From Helichrysum umbraculigerum (taxonomy: Eukaryota > Streptophyta > Magnoliopsida > Asterales > Asteraceae): a DNA stretch of 64,000 bases. Made by a program: the position numbers and the translations under genes. The number at the start of each line of letters is the position of its first letter. Position 1 is the stretch's first letter. The notes beneath the pieces were generated by a model. That model saw only the letters and a program-made list of their open reading frames with translations, was not told the DNA's origin and made no database searches. The stretch is from the NCBI GenBank assembly GCA_949592205.1, contig CATIUR010000003.1:18066501-18130500 (forward strand), read 5' to 3'. Shown here piece by piece: positions 47,576 through 59,545 of the stretch.

Positions 47576-48861
47576 TGGATGAAGCTCACAAGTCTAAATA
47601 CTCTATACATCCCGGTGCCGACAAAATGTATCATGACATCAAGGAAATGTATTGGTGGCCCAACATGAAATCTGACATTGCAACCTATGTTGGCAAGTGT
47701 CTTACTTGTTCCAAAGTTAAAGCTGAACATCAGAAACCTTCCGGTTTGCTACAACAACCCGAAATACCACAATGGAAATGGGAGCAGATCACCATGGATT
47801 TCATTACTAAACTCCCGAAAACTTCTAACGGTTGCGACACCATTTGGGTGATCGTTGACCGACTCACTAAATCTGCTCATTTCCTAGCCATCAAGGAATC
47901 TGATAAGATGGAACGTTTGACACGGATCTACCTGAAAGAGATCGTGTCAAGACACGGCGTACCCATCTCAATCATCTCCGACCGAGATGCTCGATTTACT
48001 TCTCGCTTCTGGCAATCACTACAAAAATCTCTCGGTACTCGACTGGATATGAGTACGGCTTACCATCCTCAAACCGATGGCCAGAGCGAACGAACCATAC
48101 AAACACTGGAAGACATGCTACGAGCCTGCGTAGTTGACTTCGGTAAAAATTGGGAAAATCACTTACCGTTGTGCGAGTTCTCGTACAACAACAGTTATCA
48201 CACCAGCATAAAGGCTGCACCCTTCGAGGCACTGTACGGTCGTAAGTGCCGGTCACCTATCTGTTGGACTGAGGTGGGGGATACACAACTCACCGGTCCA
48301 GAAATCATACATGAAACAACTGAAAAGATCGTCGGCATACAAAACCGACTAAAAGCCGCGCGTGATCGTCTGAAAAGCTATGCTGACGTGAGACGCAAAC
48401 ACCTTGAGTTCCAAGTAGGGGACAAGGTACTTCTCAAAGTGGCACCGTGGAAAGGTGTCATTCGATTCGGAAAACGAGGCAAACTAAATCCTAGATACAT
48501 CGGACCATTCGAAATTCTTGAAAAGATTGGTCCAGTGGCATACCGCCTGCAACTTCCTGCTGAGCTTAGCAGCGTTCACAACACATTCCACATTTCTAAT
48601 CTAAAGAAATGTCTGTCTGATGAGACACTGATTATACCGCTCGACGAAATTCAGATCGATGATAAACTTCATTTCGTCGAGGAACCTATGGAAATCCTGG
48701 ACCGCGAGGTCAAACAACTAAAACAGAGTCGTATTCCCATCGTAAAAGTCAGGTGGAATTCTAGACGTGGTCCTGAATTCACCTGGGAACGGGAAGACCA
48801 AATGCGACAGAAATACCCACATCTCTTCCCAGACAACGCACCGACCGTGCAATCGAGCTAA
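47569..48861 (+). CDS. Tekay integrase with chromodomain-like C-terminus (frameshifted)
   Basis: 430 codons from the first ATG after the frameshift. The order is HHCC zinc domain (SIHPG ... CLTCSKVK), a DDE integrase core (MDFITKLP, ISDRDARF, SERTIQTLED), the GPY/F module (RYIGPFEIL) and a final KVRWNSRRGPEFTWE block that matches the degenerate chromodomain of Tekay/Del chromoviruses. The domain directs integration through chromatin binding. It is separated from gag-pol by one frameshift, so this copy probably cannot make its own full polyprotein unless recoding occurs. Confidence 0.9.
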   Translation: MVMDEAHKSKYSIHPGADKMYHDIKEMYWWPNMKSDIATYVGKCLTCSKVKAEHQKPSGLLQQPEIPQWKWEQITMDFITKLPKTSNGCDTIWVIVDRLTKSAHFLAIKESDKMERLTRIYLKEIVSRHGVPISIISDRDARFTSRFWQSLQKSLGTRLDMSTAYHPQTDGQSERTIQTLEDMLRACVVDFGKNWENHLPLCEFSYNNSYHTSIKAAPFEALYGRKCRSPICWTEVGDTQLTGPEIIHETTEKIVGIQNRLKAARDRLKSYADVRRKHLEFQVGDKVLLKVAPWKGVIRFGKRGKLNPRYIGPFEILEKIGPVAYRLQLPAELSSVHNTFHISNLKKCLSDETLIIPLDEIQIDDKLHFVEEPMEILDREVKQLKQSRIPIVKVRWNSRRGPEFTWEREDQMRQKYPHLFPDNAPTVQSS

Positions 48862-48884
48862 TTTCGGGACGAAATTCTTTTAAC

Positions 48885-48894
48885 GAGGTGAGAA
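48885..48894 (+). other. Polypurine tract of the Tekay element
   Basis: GAGGTGAGAA directly before TGTAAC of the 3' LTR. It is interrupted by one T, but the position is right. Confidence 0.6.
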
Positions 48895-51381
48895 TGTAAC
48901 AACTGGCAAATTAGGACTAGAATTAGTGCCTAATTCTTTGTTAATACATGTAATTAGTTCTGTGTTAGGCTAATTTATGTATCGGATTATATGTTCGTAA
49001 ATATATACAACTTTGCGATTTGATTTAAATCGTACGCAACTTAAATAGAATGAAATTCTATTCGATTAACACGGACGTTGGTGAACAAATGTTTATAAAC
49101 TAAAATAACGCAACGATGACCGAAATGCTATTTTATAATAGTTAGTAACTGCCTTGTACTACCTGATTTAAGACTTACGCGATTTAAAGACGAAAGTAAT
49201 TAAATTTAATTTAAACTGTTAAAGATTTAAGGAAATAATTTAAATAAATTATTCAACAAGATTTGTAATTTTATAAAAATAATTAAACGCGTAAAATGGA
49301 TATTTAACGTTTAGACGACGGAGCAAACGAACACCGCACGAGGAGCGGAGACAGGAAAATGGGAGGATAACCTCCCATTCCCCACCTTTCTCTTTTCATT
49401 TCATCTTTTCCCTCTCTCTCTCCTTCATCTTTTTCTCTCAACTTTCATCACCACCAAAACCCACCAAAATCACCAAATAAACATACTAAACGCACCCGGA
49501 TTTCGTGACTACTTTGGAAGAAAACGTTCACCTTCACACGATCTACAACTTCACCTTTTCGGATTTTCAATCCGACACTTTGTAAGTTTCCGACAAATCC
49601 CGACATCTCTCGTTTTTGATCATTTTTACTAGTTTATGGTTTTGATAGGCTTAATATGTTCATATGAGGGTTGGGTAAAAGAATCAGACCAAACGGAAAC
49701 CCGAAAACATGTTTTTGGCTCGAAATCCGTCGATCAGCCGATAGTGTCGCATAGATGAACCCAGATATGCGTCACTTATAGCGACACTTCCTTAGTGTCG
49801 CTATACTAGTTACCCGACACTACTTAAGTGTCGCCCTATGTCCGATACCGACACTTCTTAAGTGTCGCCTGTTACCTTTTGTGATCTTTACCCGTCACTA
49901 TGATAGTGACGCCTATACTTATACTTACCGACACTTCCTTAGTGCCGCTAGACCTTATTACCCGACACTTCCGAAGTGTCGCATATTATTGAAACTACCA
50001 CTTATACGACACTAATCTAGTGCCGCAGCTATCCTAATACCGACACTGCTTGAGTGCCGCTATGGTTACGGAACCCGTCACTTCTTAAGTGACGCACAAC
50101 ATGTTACACGACACTTCGTTAGTGACGCATGACCCGAATACCCGACACTTCACCCGACACTGTCTTAGTGTCGCATGATCAACCTAAGTGACGCTATGAA
50201 GTGTCGCATAAAACAGCAGCTTTTCAACTATTTTTACACTAAGTGTCGAACTTATACAACATCAAATACTTATACCATACGACTTAACAAACATAATAAA
50301 ACATACTTTCTATTACAATTGCACTAAATTGCGTTACAAATGATAAACTTTAATTGTAACAAATCACCAACGGGCCGTATATCTTTTGATACAAACGCGA
50401 ACAAACCAACATTTAAACACAACGGGATTGTATGAACAACTAGCCTAGATGGTCTTGCGAGACATCTACTTACTTAACCTTACGTGTTTAGGCACTAGAA
50501 GGTTACGGGTTCGGAGAACCTACTTGATTTACTACTACTTGCTATTTACCACTACTCGACTCAGGTGAGTCTTACAGCCCCACTTTTACTGTTTTATACT
50601 TTGGGGTGAGATACTTAGCAACTGTTTTACGTATGAACACAATGTACTGAACTGAAAACATTACTGATTACAAACAAACGCATGAGTTACTTTTATCCAC
50701 TGAAAGCCTCCTAATCGTAAGTTGTTAGTTATGGTCTTAAGCGCGAGTACTAGTAGATGGATCCATTTGGGACTGACAATCCCTGTCTGGGGTGGTAGCG
50801 TCACCACGTACTGATTTACACGTAGAAACAGACATATTAGTATTTGTTACATATGAGTGTGCGGATAGCACTCACGGGGGTACGTGATATATTCACACTA
50901 CACGGTTAAGCTTCAACTTATGAGCTCATGGCACTGTACTGATTTACTTACTTTGCTTGATAGCAATACGGGTACATACTTGTGGTTCATAACACTTACT
51001 TATTACTAAACCTGTGAGATTCACCAACCTTTTTGGTTGACACTTTTTAGCTTTGTATCTCAGGTACCCTTACGGAGTAGGGTCACTCCAGGATTTCTAG
51101 CTAGAGTCGCATGATTTCCAAACTGCATTTAACGGAGATTCTTTGGCATTATCTTTTGTAACTATGGTTATGTAATAGAATCTCCCGCCACATACGCGGA
51201 CTCTAGGCTTACATACTTTTGTAAAGAAAACTATATGTTTTCAAACGATTCAATTTATGAAATGTAACTATTTTACAAACGTCTCATTTAGAGGTCGTTT
51301 ACTATTAATCTGGTGCTTTGTATATTGATTAGTAACACCCAATGTATGCTTCCGCAAATCGTTAAATTTGGGGGTGTTACA
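48895..51381 (+). repeat. Tekay 3' LTR (2,487 bp)
   Basis: TGTAACAACTGG ... GGGGTGTTACA, followed by the target duplication GTGGG. It is almost identical to the 5' LTR, and its hairpin array is at about 49742-50209. Confidence 0.95.
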
Positions 51382-52663
51382 GTGGGCGTCTATATGGGTG
51401 TGGTGGCTGAGTGGAGGTATGTGGATGTGGTGGAGGAAAGGTGGTGTATGTGTGAGTGGTGGTGTATGGGTGAGTGGCGGTATGAGTAGTGGGTGGTGGT
51501 GGTGGTCCACATCTGTATAAGAAGTGATCAGGCTCAGGGGTACCATGTGTCCTAGCTGTCAGAACCTGCTGATCACGGATAACCTGTAAAGCATGTAATA
51601 GATAGTACTGAGTAAGAGGAGTGACCTGATCCGTGTGATGCACAACGGCCTGTGTAGGCAGTACTGATGTGTCTGCTCCTCGTGATGTCTCAGGTATCTC
51701 TGCTGCAACTGGTCTCTGTGGCTGGGGACCAACATCTCTATCCTCTGTAGTCACGCGCTTCCTGGTCATGAAGCATCCATGAATGGGCTGCCGAGTCTGA
51801 TACCATAAGCACTGTCTCTCAGGTCCCTCATCAATGATCCTGATCAACTTACAATACTCTAGATCAAACGGCTGCGAACTAGCATGATGGGTGTAATCCT
51901 CACGGTGACGGTCAGTGAGAATCCCCATGCCGACTAACAATCTCGTGATAATGGCTCCCATGAATACGTGGTGTCTATCCTCTCTCTTCTCCTTCCACAA
52001 TCTATCCGCTATGATGTATGCGACATTCAGGTTCTGCTTCCTTATGATCGCATCCATGAACTTAAGCTCTTCTGATGTAGCAGGTCCAGCATCTCTCTTC
52101 CCAAAGATAGTACAGCACAGGAGCTTGTGAAGAATGTGATGAACAGGTCGGGTCATGAGTGAAGCTTTCACTCCACTCCTAAAGGTTGTCCCCGTCAATC
52201 CTCTCCATATCTCCTTATGATCCCGTGATGGTAAACTGGAGATAGACTGGAAACTGCTGGTGAACCAATCAGAACTGGCCTGTGACTGTGTATAAAGGCC
52301 AAGGTATACCCCGAAATCTCCAACTGTCATATGATATTTCTTCCCACGATACCGAAAAGTGATCTTCTTCTTATCAGTGATCTCCAATCTCTCTCGGAAC
52401 TCGTAAGTCATCATAAACTCAGTGACGACCTCTCGGTATATAGCCTTATCAATGGAGAAAAGATGGAAAAATGCAGCTTGTTCCTCGCCATCTTTATCAT
52501 ACTTAATCAAATCTTCCAACTTATCCCTAACACCCAAACGTCTCATATCTGGCCACATGATGACTCTGTTTGACCCTAAGTATCGTCCCATCCATTTCTC
52601 AGTATCGTCCATATTCTCGGGGGATGAAGCAAGCTTCCTCAACGAAGGGTTTGATAGATCCAT

Positions 52664-53890
52664 CTATTGACAAGAAAATGAGATGCATAAGTAATAACAA
52701 ATTGTTAAGTACATTTCCAAATTTGAAACAAAAATTGGAAATGTAGGCTTTAAAATATGAATAAATCCGCAATTTATTTTAAACTAAACCTAGGCTTAAC
52801 CAATCCTCAATCCGTAATTTTCGCAACCATAAGTGTCTAACCTATTCCAAGGGTACTAAAGCAATAATAATACTAGTGTTTAATCTAAGTAAACTCGTCA
52901 TTTCAAACTACTAGCAAATATTTTTACTTTCATTGATGGCAACTTAATCTAAGTGAGCTTAACCATGTAATTACCTCAAATATATCAAGTCAACCAAAAA
53001 GAGCATAAACTAATTTATTCATGCAAATACCATATGGTTAAAGACACATGTTAACTTATTCGGTTACTTTTAACAATTTTGCAAGATTTAGAGGTTTTGA
53101 TAAATGAATGACGGTAGCTTACGTGTGATGGTCATATTAAAAATATTCAACACTTTATTAATTAAGGTGGTGAATAATTAAAATAATCAAGGACCAAAAG
53201 CTAACTAATGATTTATTGAAAATCTAAGAAACTTGCCATGATTTAATTAACTCAAGTACCATTTAAAAATTGAATATTTAAAATAAAGTATGATACTTGG
53301 TTAATTTTTTTTAATCACAACGTGCTTACTTTAACTTTCAATAATCCTAGAGATCATTCAAAATAAACTAGCAATCATGTAAACATGTTTATCAAATCAT
53401 ACTAAGCATGAATTAATCAAAACAAGTCAAAACAAACTACTAGTTATCAAAAGTCAACAATTCTAGCAATTTTGACAACTTAAAGTCAACACTTGAAGAT
53501 CAAAGTAACAAATTATCAAGTAATCTACTCAATCAAGCATGTAATCATGTTAAGCAACTATGCAAGAATACTTTTGAACCATAAAACACAAGATTTCACC
53601 ATAGATTTCATAGATCAAAAGTTGAAACCCTAACTTTTAAAAAGTTAATGAAATTTAAAGATTTGAGTTAGGAATTACCTTGCAAGTGATGAAATGATGT
53701 TATGTATGCAAGAGAGATGATAAAATGAAGAACTTGAAGCTTTAAATCATCAAAAATGGTGGAGAAATGGAGGTTTGGTGATGGTGATGGGAAGCCGTGG
53801 GTTTTGGGGAAGAAGGGGGAGAGAAAATTGACCAAAATTGACTTTTTGTTTGGTAGTGAGTCCCCTTCCTCTTGGTTTAAATACGTTCCG
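52664..53890 (-). promoter_or_regulatory. Internal promoter, 5' UTR and leader intron of the env-like gene A
   Basis: On the minus strand a TATA-like GTATTTAAACC (53874-53884) is followed by a pyrimidine-rich leader, a donor GCAAG|GTAATT (exon end 53679), a 1,015-bp AT-rich intron and an acceptor CAATAG that abuts the ATG (52663). This looks like an ordinary plant gene promoter placed inside a retrotransposon, or the 3' part of a spliced subgenomic message. Transcription was not tested. Confidence 0.5.
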
Positions 53891-54296
53891 ATTTAAAACG
53901 CGAAAGATGCGATACGTACGATTGGTTTTCGAAAGGTTTTAAGATTTTTAATAAAGTAACCAAGAGTAAATACGAATCTTTATAAAAATTTTTCGCGAAT
54001 TAAAACTGTCTTTTAAATTGCGTGCGAAAAGTTCTTTGCGTTTAAACTGAAACGAGTTAATTAAAAACGAAACAATATTTTTGTGTGCTTTAAACTTTAA
54101 AACAAATCAAAATTAATTTACCAAAATTTTAAAATTAAAACTTTGTTAGAATTTTTTTTCTGAAAAGTTTGAACTTACGCAGATTGCGCGAGTTTAAAGT
54201 TTAAATGACGTTTTCTTGACTTTTAAACGAAAGCTTTAAAACGGAAAATTAATTTAAACTAAAATTAATACTAACTAATATTAATTAACCTAGATA

Positions 54297-54343
54297 GGCT
54301 TGGGGTGCCTCCCAAGAGTGCTTGTTAAAGACGAAAGCTCGTC
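54297..54343 (-). other. Athila-type inter-ORF motif
   Basis: The minus strand reads CTTTAACAAGCACTCTTGGG then AGGCACCCCAAGCC. A very similar GCGCTTGTTGGGAGGCAACCC-type block follows the pol region in many plant Athila/Tat elements. It supports the lineage call and marks the boundary between the upstream ORF and the env-like gene unit. Confidence 0.5.
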
Positions 54344-54361
54344 CATATCAGACTTACTGTT

Positions 54362-54944
54362 TTACCGGATAGTGTCCGAGATGACACTGTTGGGTACAGT
54401 TGATGCTTTGGATAGAGACAAGGTATAGCGGGAAATAAACGTACCTCGAAGAGCTCGGATGACATAGTAAACTAAATCAGCAGGATTTATAAAATACCGT
54501 TCGAATTCTGTTAAGAATTCTCGTTCTTCCTGACTGAGTTGTAACAATGCATCGACAAAACGATTAAATTCCCGTTTCACCTTTTTCTGGTTTGAAATGC
54601 CATCCCTAAATCCTGTATCTAGATAAGACAGATCATAGAGCAGTTTTGAAAGTAAATCCACAAATTCCGTTTCCTCAGAAGAATTGGGATTTCCGTAAGT
54701 AGTATGAACTGCTTGTGAAAGCTCTTCGATATAAATCTTCTGTTAGTTAGTAAACGGGAATTTGGTTTTTTGGAATAATTGGATTAGCTGGATATGGATC
54801 TGTTTCCTTTTTGCAAAGAAAGCAGCGTCCATAGCTTCCTCAGTTGATTCGGGAAAAATAGCTCTAAGTTCATTAATTAAATAAGTAGCAGGATCAACAA
54901 AGAATGGAATATCTGCAAGAATCATGTCAGACTTGATAGGGCTT
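54362..54944 (-). pseudogene. Truncated ORF of element A, cut by element B
   Basis: One frame is open from the junction with LTR B (54944) to TAG/TGA at 54362, apart from a single in-frame TAA at 54743-54745. The first part reads SDMILADIPFFVDPATYLIN; the second is rich in charged residues and ends near SISDTIR-like sequence. The frame is still open at the LTR edge, with no start codon required there, so the upstream part was removed by the insertion. The family is not recognised. Confidence 0.5.
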
Positions 54945-55731
54945 TGTCGCGGCCCCTATCGGTCGGTCGGGTTTGACTCCGGTCGTTGTTCCAACAGCAA
55001 CAGAAGCGGCAGACAGTGAGTTTTAAATTTATATGAGCTGGGGCTCAAACTATAAGTACTACCTACCTTGGGAGCAAGCAGTAAGTATAACTCGAGGTCG
55101 TTCTTAAATCGGAGCGAATTGAAATAAAGCGGATCACCAAAGATTATGGTCGCAATTAGGATGGGGGTAGGTAGATAGATTTTAGATTGATTTGGTTTTC
55201 TAATTATCCTAAGTGCAGAAAAGTAAATAACGAGAAATGAAATTAGGGTTTAAGCAGACAGGTAGAGATGTGATTGCTGAAACTTGGATATTAGGGTTTC
55301 GGGATGATGTTCATTATAAAATTGATTGGAGATTTACCAAATAAAGAGTAGACATACTTTCGGTGTAAACACTAGGACCCTACGTTCAGGTGAAACCCTA
55401 GAAACATATGTCACTGGAATCCTAGGTTATCATGATTCTGATCAGATCAGGCTGTTTTCAAACCCCCCTGAGCCTTTGCTTAATTAAGACAAAGTCACCC
55501 TAAATGTTCTAGGGATCAGGCATAAGGCAACATACCGCAATTGTATTTACTGACCTTTCTTAACACCTAATCGTCTATTTACGTTTATTATAGCAAATAC
55601 TGATTGTATCCTGTGTACGTTAAACTATTGGTGTGATTAGGGCTTTGCATGTCTAGGTATATGATTGACACGACCCTGTATTGTTTCTATTGAAGCACAT
55701 ACTTAACCATCATAAATATAGACCCTCCTTT

Positions 55732-58441
55732 TGTGACACCCGTCAAATTAGGACTAGAAATTAGTTCCTAATCATTATGAAATACGTGTAATTAGTTCTA
55801 TGTATTAGGCTAATTGTATGTATCAATATATATATTGTTGAATATATATCAGTACGCGATTATATTTAATCGTTCATTTTCAAATCGGCCGAATTCCGAT
55901 TCAATTATACGGCGTTGGTAAAAATCAAGTGATTAAGTAATATGGAATTGTTATTTAATACCCTCATAATTATTATATATTATTTTGATAATATATCAAG
56001 TATCTCGTATTGTACAAATCAAACGTCCGCGACAAAACTATATATAAATAATGAATTATTATTGAAATTAATAATTATTATTTACATCAGATAAAATAAA
56101 GCATATTTCGTTTTATATCATTTTACTCAAACGCGACGAAACCAATTAAATTGTATCCGTCTCTAAAACGTAAAACAAAGATATATTATTATATCCCATC
56201 AAAGGCATTTTTATAAAATACTTCCAATAAAAGTGTAAACGAATTCATTTTTAGAAATTTATCGATTTAAAACATTTTACTACTTTTCGATCGGGTACAA
56301 AAACACGGGTATTTTGTACTACGAATGGGATCCCAACCGACTCCAATTATTGGAGCCGGATGAACAAACCAGACACACCCTTGTTTCTCATTTCATTTTC
56401 ATTTCAAAATCCATCTCAATCTCTCTAGCTCTCTCTCGGCTCTCTCTCTAAAACCGCAAACAAAAACAACACTTAACAATCAAAAGATCATCATCATCAT
56501 TTCGTGGATCATCATCATCATCCGTTCATCTCCATCATTTTTACCAAAATCATTGTAAGGAAAAATCACTAACTTTTACTTTATAAATTCGTGTTTAAAT
56601 AGCTTATATAATCTTGTATTAACATCCTAGTAAGTCGATTGTATGCGGAAATTGATTAAATATGGGTTTGGGTGAATTTTGGAATGACAGACTCGAACCA
56701 GACCTTTGAATCCGGCGGATTCATGGTGAATCCGGCGGATTCCCACCCAGAACCAAGAACAACCCGGCGGGTGCAGTTTGTACCCGGCGCGTCCTTTAAA
56801 TTATCATGAATCCGGTCGGATTCATGGGAATCCGGCGGATTCCCTTCATTTGTCACCAATCCGGCGGATTCAAGGGAATCCGGCGGATTTCCCCTTTATA
56901 TTTCATGACCCGACAAATCAATAAACTAGCCCGGCGAATTCTAGCTAAAACGGAACAATTAAATTTCTGAAAACATCGATGATTTAACAAGTTAAAACAG
57001 GGTAGCTTCTCGATGAAAAATTTATTATAACGGATTGAGCTCAAATTCGCACGGTTATTCGAAAACAGCCAAATGATCAAAGCTAAGTACCTTAGCCTAG
57101 TCGGTTTTAGGCCATCCTGGGTCGTCTAGGGGTCGAAAATGGCATATTACTGTTTTCAGACTCGTACCAATTTTTGTAAATTATGAAATAAAGTGTAACG
57201 GATATAATGAACTTGATTAACAACTAAACCTATACGATACGACTTATATATGAAACACATACACTTTTATAAGCACAACAAATCAAGTATAATAATAATA
57301 GTTTGAAATTATTATTACAAACCGTCACCAACGACCCGTATCATTTTCAAAACTCAAACCTAATCGACAACCAAAGTATTTGGGCATAACTAGTTGAGGG
57401 AACAACTAGCATAGATGGTCCGTAGAGTCATCTAATCAATCAAAACCTTGCGCGTTTAATACGCCCGGCAGGTTTCAAGAATCTAATCATTTATCAAAAC
57501 CTTGCGCGTCTCAGACGCCCTGCAGGTTCAGTCGTTGTAACGACATCAAATCATTGTGAATCATTATAATTGTTGGCTAACAATTCATCAGACTCAGGTG
57601 AGTCTCATAGCCCCTATTTTAAATGTTTTTACCTAGGGGTGAGATACATGCTCTGTTTTGTTTTACATGTGAACGCAAGTATCAAATTATCACGTATGCT
57701 GCATGAGTTGTTTTCATCTAATCAATCAAAGTCCTCTGAAGCATAGTTCTGTTAATATGATTTAGCGTGAATGTTAGTGTATGGTACCATATGGGATTGA
57801 CAATCCCCGTCCGAGTTAGCAAGCACTAACCTGTCAAACGGACGCATTATCATTTGTTCAAACGTATGTTGATTAGGCATACGCATAGAGGCACCCTCGA
57901 TCAGGCACTTGATTGTGATCCTGACCCCTCAGTTAAGCTCAGACTATGTGCTCATGTTAGTTGTATCAATCTATACTTATTTGTTTAATTACAAATATTC
58001 ATGTGATACTCATCAATCAATTATTTACATGCTTTGTAAATCAAATCATTAAATCTTGCGGTTCACAAATCATATATTATCATATCAAACCTGTGAGCTC
58101 ACCAGCTTTATAGCTGACCTTTTAGCATGTTATCTCAGGTACTCAGCAGTAGGTTGGACTGCCCATCAGGATACTGTAGCTCGAATCGCATGCAATCATA
58201 TAAACATCAAGAGATTTTCCATGCATTTCTATATTTTGCTAAAATTAGATATGTATTAGAATCTCTCAAATATCTATGCGAACTCGTCTTTTGTAAAACA
58301 TATGTATACTTTTACGTAAATCAATGTATTTGTAAAACGACGCATGTAGTGGTCGTTCATTATGTATCTTATGTGCTTTGTGTATTGATTAGTAGCACCC
58401 CAAAGTATGCTTCCGCCAACAGTAAATTTGGGGGTGTTACA
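55732..58441 (+). mobile_element. Diverged Tekay-type solo LTR inside LTR B (2.7 kb)
   Basis: TGTGACACCCGTC ... GGGGTGTTACA with target duplication CCTTT (55727-55731 and 58442-58446). It shares many blocks with the complete Tekay LTR, for example aaattaggactaga near the start, gtgtattgattagtag(c/t)acccc near the end and the ctcaggtgagtct region, but is clearly diverged. A TATA box, TTATAAAATA, is at 56211-56220. There is no internal region, so it is a solo LTR. Confidence 0.9.
56708..56941 (+). repeat. GAATCCGGCGGATTC palindrome array in the solo LTR
   Basis: At least eight units around a CCGGCGG-like core. Most are GAATCCG-G-CGGATTC; one is ACCCGGCGGGT, where both arms changed together, and one is a mismatched ACCCGGCGCGT. 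The array begins about 490 bp after the TATA box, the same place as in the other Tekay-type LTRs here. Confidence 0.87.
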
Positions 58442-59450
58442 CCTTTACAGTCAGGCGTTCATCCCTAGGAATAATCACGGTGTACAGGGCAATTAGGCAT
58501 TTCCACAGTGTTCCAAACCCTAGATGTACTGACGGTGTACTGGGCATTTAAGCATTTCCACAGTGTTCCAGATCTTAGGTGTACTAACGGTGTACAGTGC
58601 AACAAGCATTTCCACAGCTTTGATTCCTAGACCACAGTTCTAGAAGGATCACTTCTAGGTAATTCACGATGAAACAATCCATGGCATTTCCTTAGCTTCC
58701 ACGTATTTGTACTCCACACGAGGTGTTTCCAACGCTATACGAAGTACCGTGCCTTTTAAAGGAAAGTTCATAGTTTCATACTGTAACTGGAGATAACTGT
58801 GTATTCATAGTATTAGGGTTGATCAGATCCTATCCTAGGGCAACAGTCACGTGAAAGTCTGGAAAGGGTGATGAGAGACTAGATCTATATTCAGGATAAG
58901 CTTAACCAGATACACAGCATAACAATTTCCAATCGTATAAATGAAACATTAATTTAACATCATCCCTACTCCTAATATCTACATTTCAACAATCACAATA
59001 TTAAACTACTCTATAAACATGGCAATATGCAGAATACAAACTGAAATAACATAAAGCACAAGCATTATAACAGTAACTAAAGTTTAGATATCACCGGGAA
59101 TACAGCAGCGTAATACTGAGGATTACAAATAGTCTGAACTTGAAAAACTCGTTACAACAAGATTACCAAGCTAAAACTTCCTCTAGACTCGAACCGTAAG
59201 CTCAACCCTAGCCTTTCTCCTCTAACTCCTAAGAGTAGTGCTAGAGAGAGAAAGTTAGAGAGAGAAAGTGAAAGAAAAGAGAGAAATAAGAAAAGTGAGA
59301 GAATGAGAAATGTGTGAAAATGTTGAGGTGTGTTAAGGTGTGTGAAATGAGGAGGAGTGATCCCCTATTTATAGGCAAAGCTCAAAAATCAGCCGTACAA
59401 CTCGCGAAACAGCACGTACAAGCAAACGAAGCACGATACAAGGCAGCAGG

Positions 59451-59545
59451 GGCCGTATACGGCCTTAGGGGGCCGTATACGGTGTGTACATGGCCGTATA
59501 CGGTCTCTGTGGGGCCGTATACGGTTCCCAGGGCCGTATACGGTG
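59451..59545 (-). repeat. CCGTATACGG palindrome array, LTR B
   Basis: Five perfect CCGTATACGG palindromes spaced about 18-22 bp apart, four of them preceded by GG. They lie 75-180 bp upstream of the minus-strand TATA box, in U3, matching the weaker array of LTR A. Confidence 0.88.

Larger units (their letters stand above)
40847..51381 (+). mobile_element. Young Tekay/Del chromovirus (Ty3/gypsy), 10.5 kb
   Basis: A complete LTR retrotransposon: LTRs 40847-43341 and 48895-51381, PBS at 43345, an extra ORF, gag-pol, a chromodomain-like end and target duplication GTGGG (40842-40846 and 51382-51386). By eye the LTRs differ by about six substitutions and one 8-bp repeat-unit indel in 2.49 kb, or about 0.24 percent. 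At commonly used plant rates that is of the order of 0.1-0.2 million years. One frameshift separates RNase H from integrase. It lies inside the env-like gene of element A in the opposite orientation. Confidence 0.95.
40333..52663 (-). pseudogene. Element A ORF-1/env-like gene, split by the Tekay insertion
   Basis: The two parts are 51382-52663 and 40333-40841. Without the Tekay element and one copy of its target duplication they total 1,791 nt in one frame, so the gene was intact (596 codons) when hit. The N-terminal 300 residues resemble the Arabidopsis retrotransposon ORF-1 (Athila) family: EFMMTYEFRERLEITDK, then DFGVYLGLYTQSQ and later PVHHILHKLLCC. A variable Pro/His/Thr-rich linker follows, then a C-terminal block (LGPI, VPTES, LRQ, QRVSSGQQSV) that is conserved with element B. 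The function is unknown; env-like is only positional. An ATG at 52663 follows an AG acceptor directly. The insertion leaves both halves as truncated frames. Confidence 0.65.

Noticed and set aside
47996..48256. Antisense ORFs inside gag-pol
   Set aside because: Shadows of the conserved integrase and reverse transcriptase frames.
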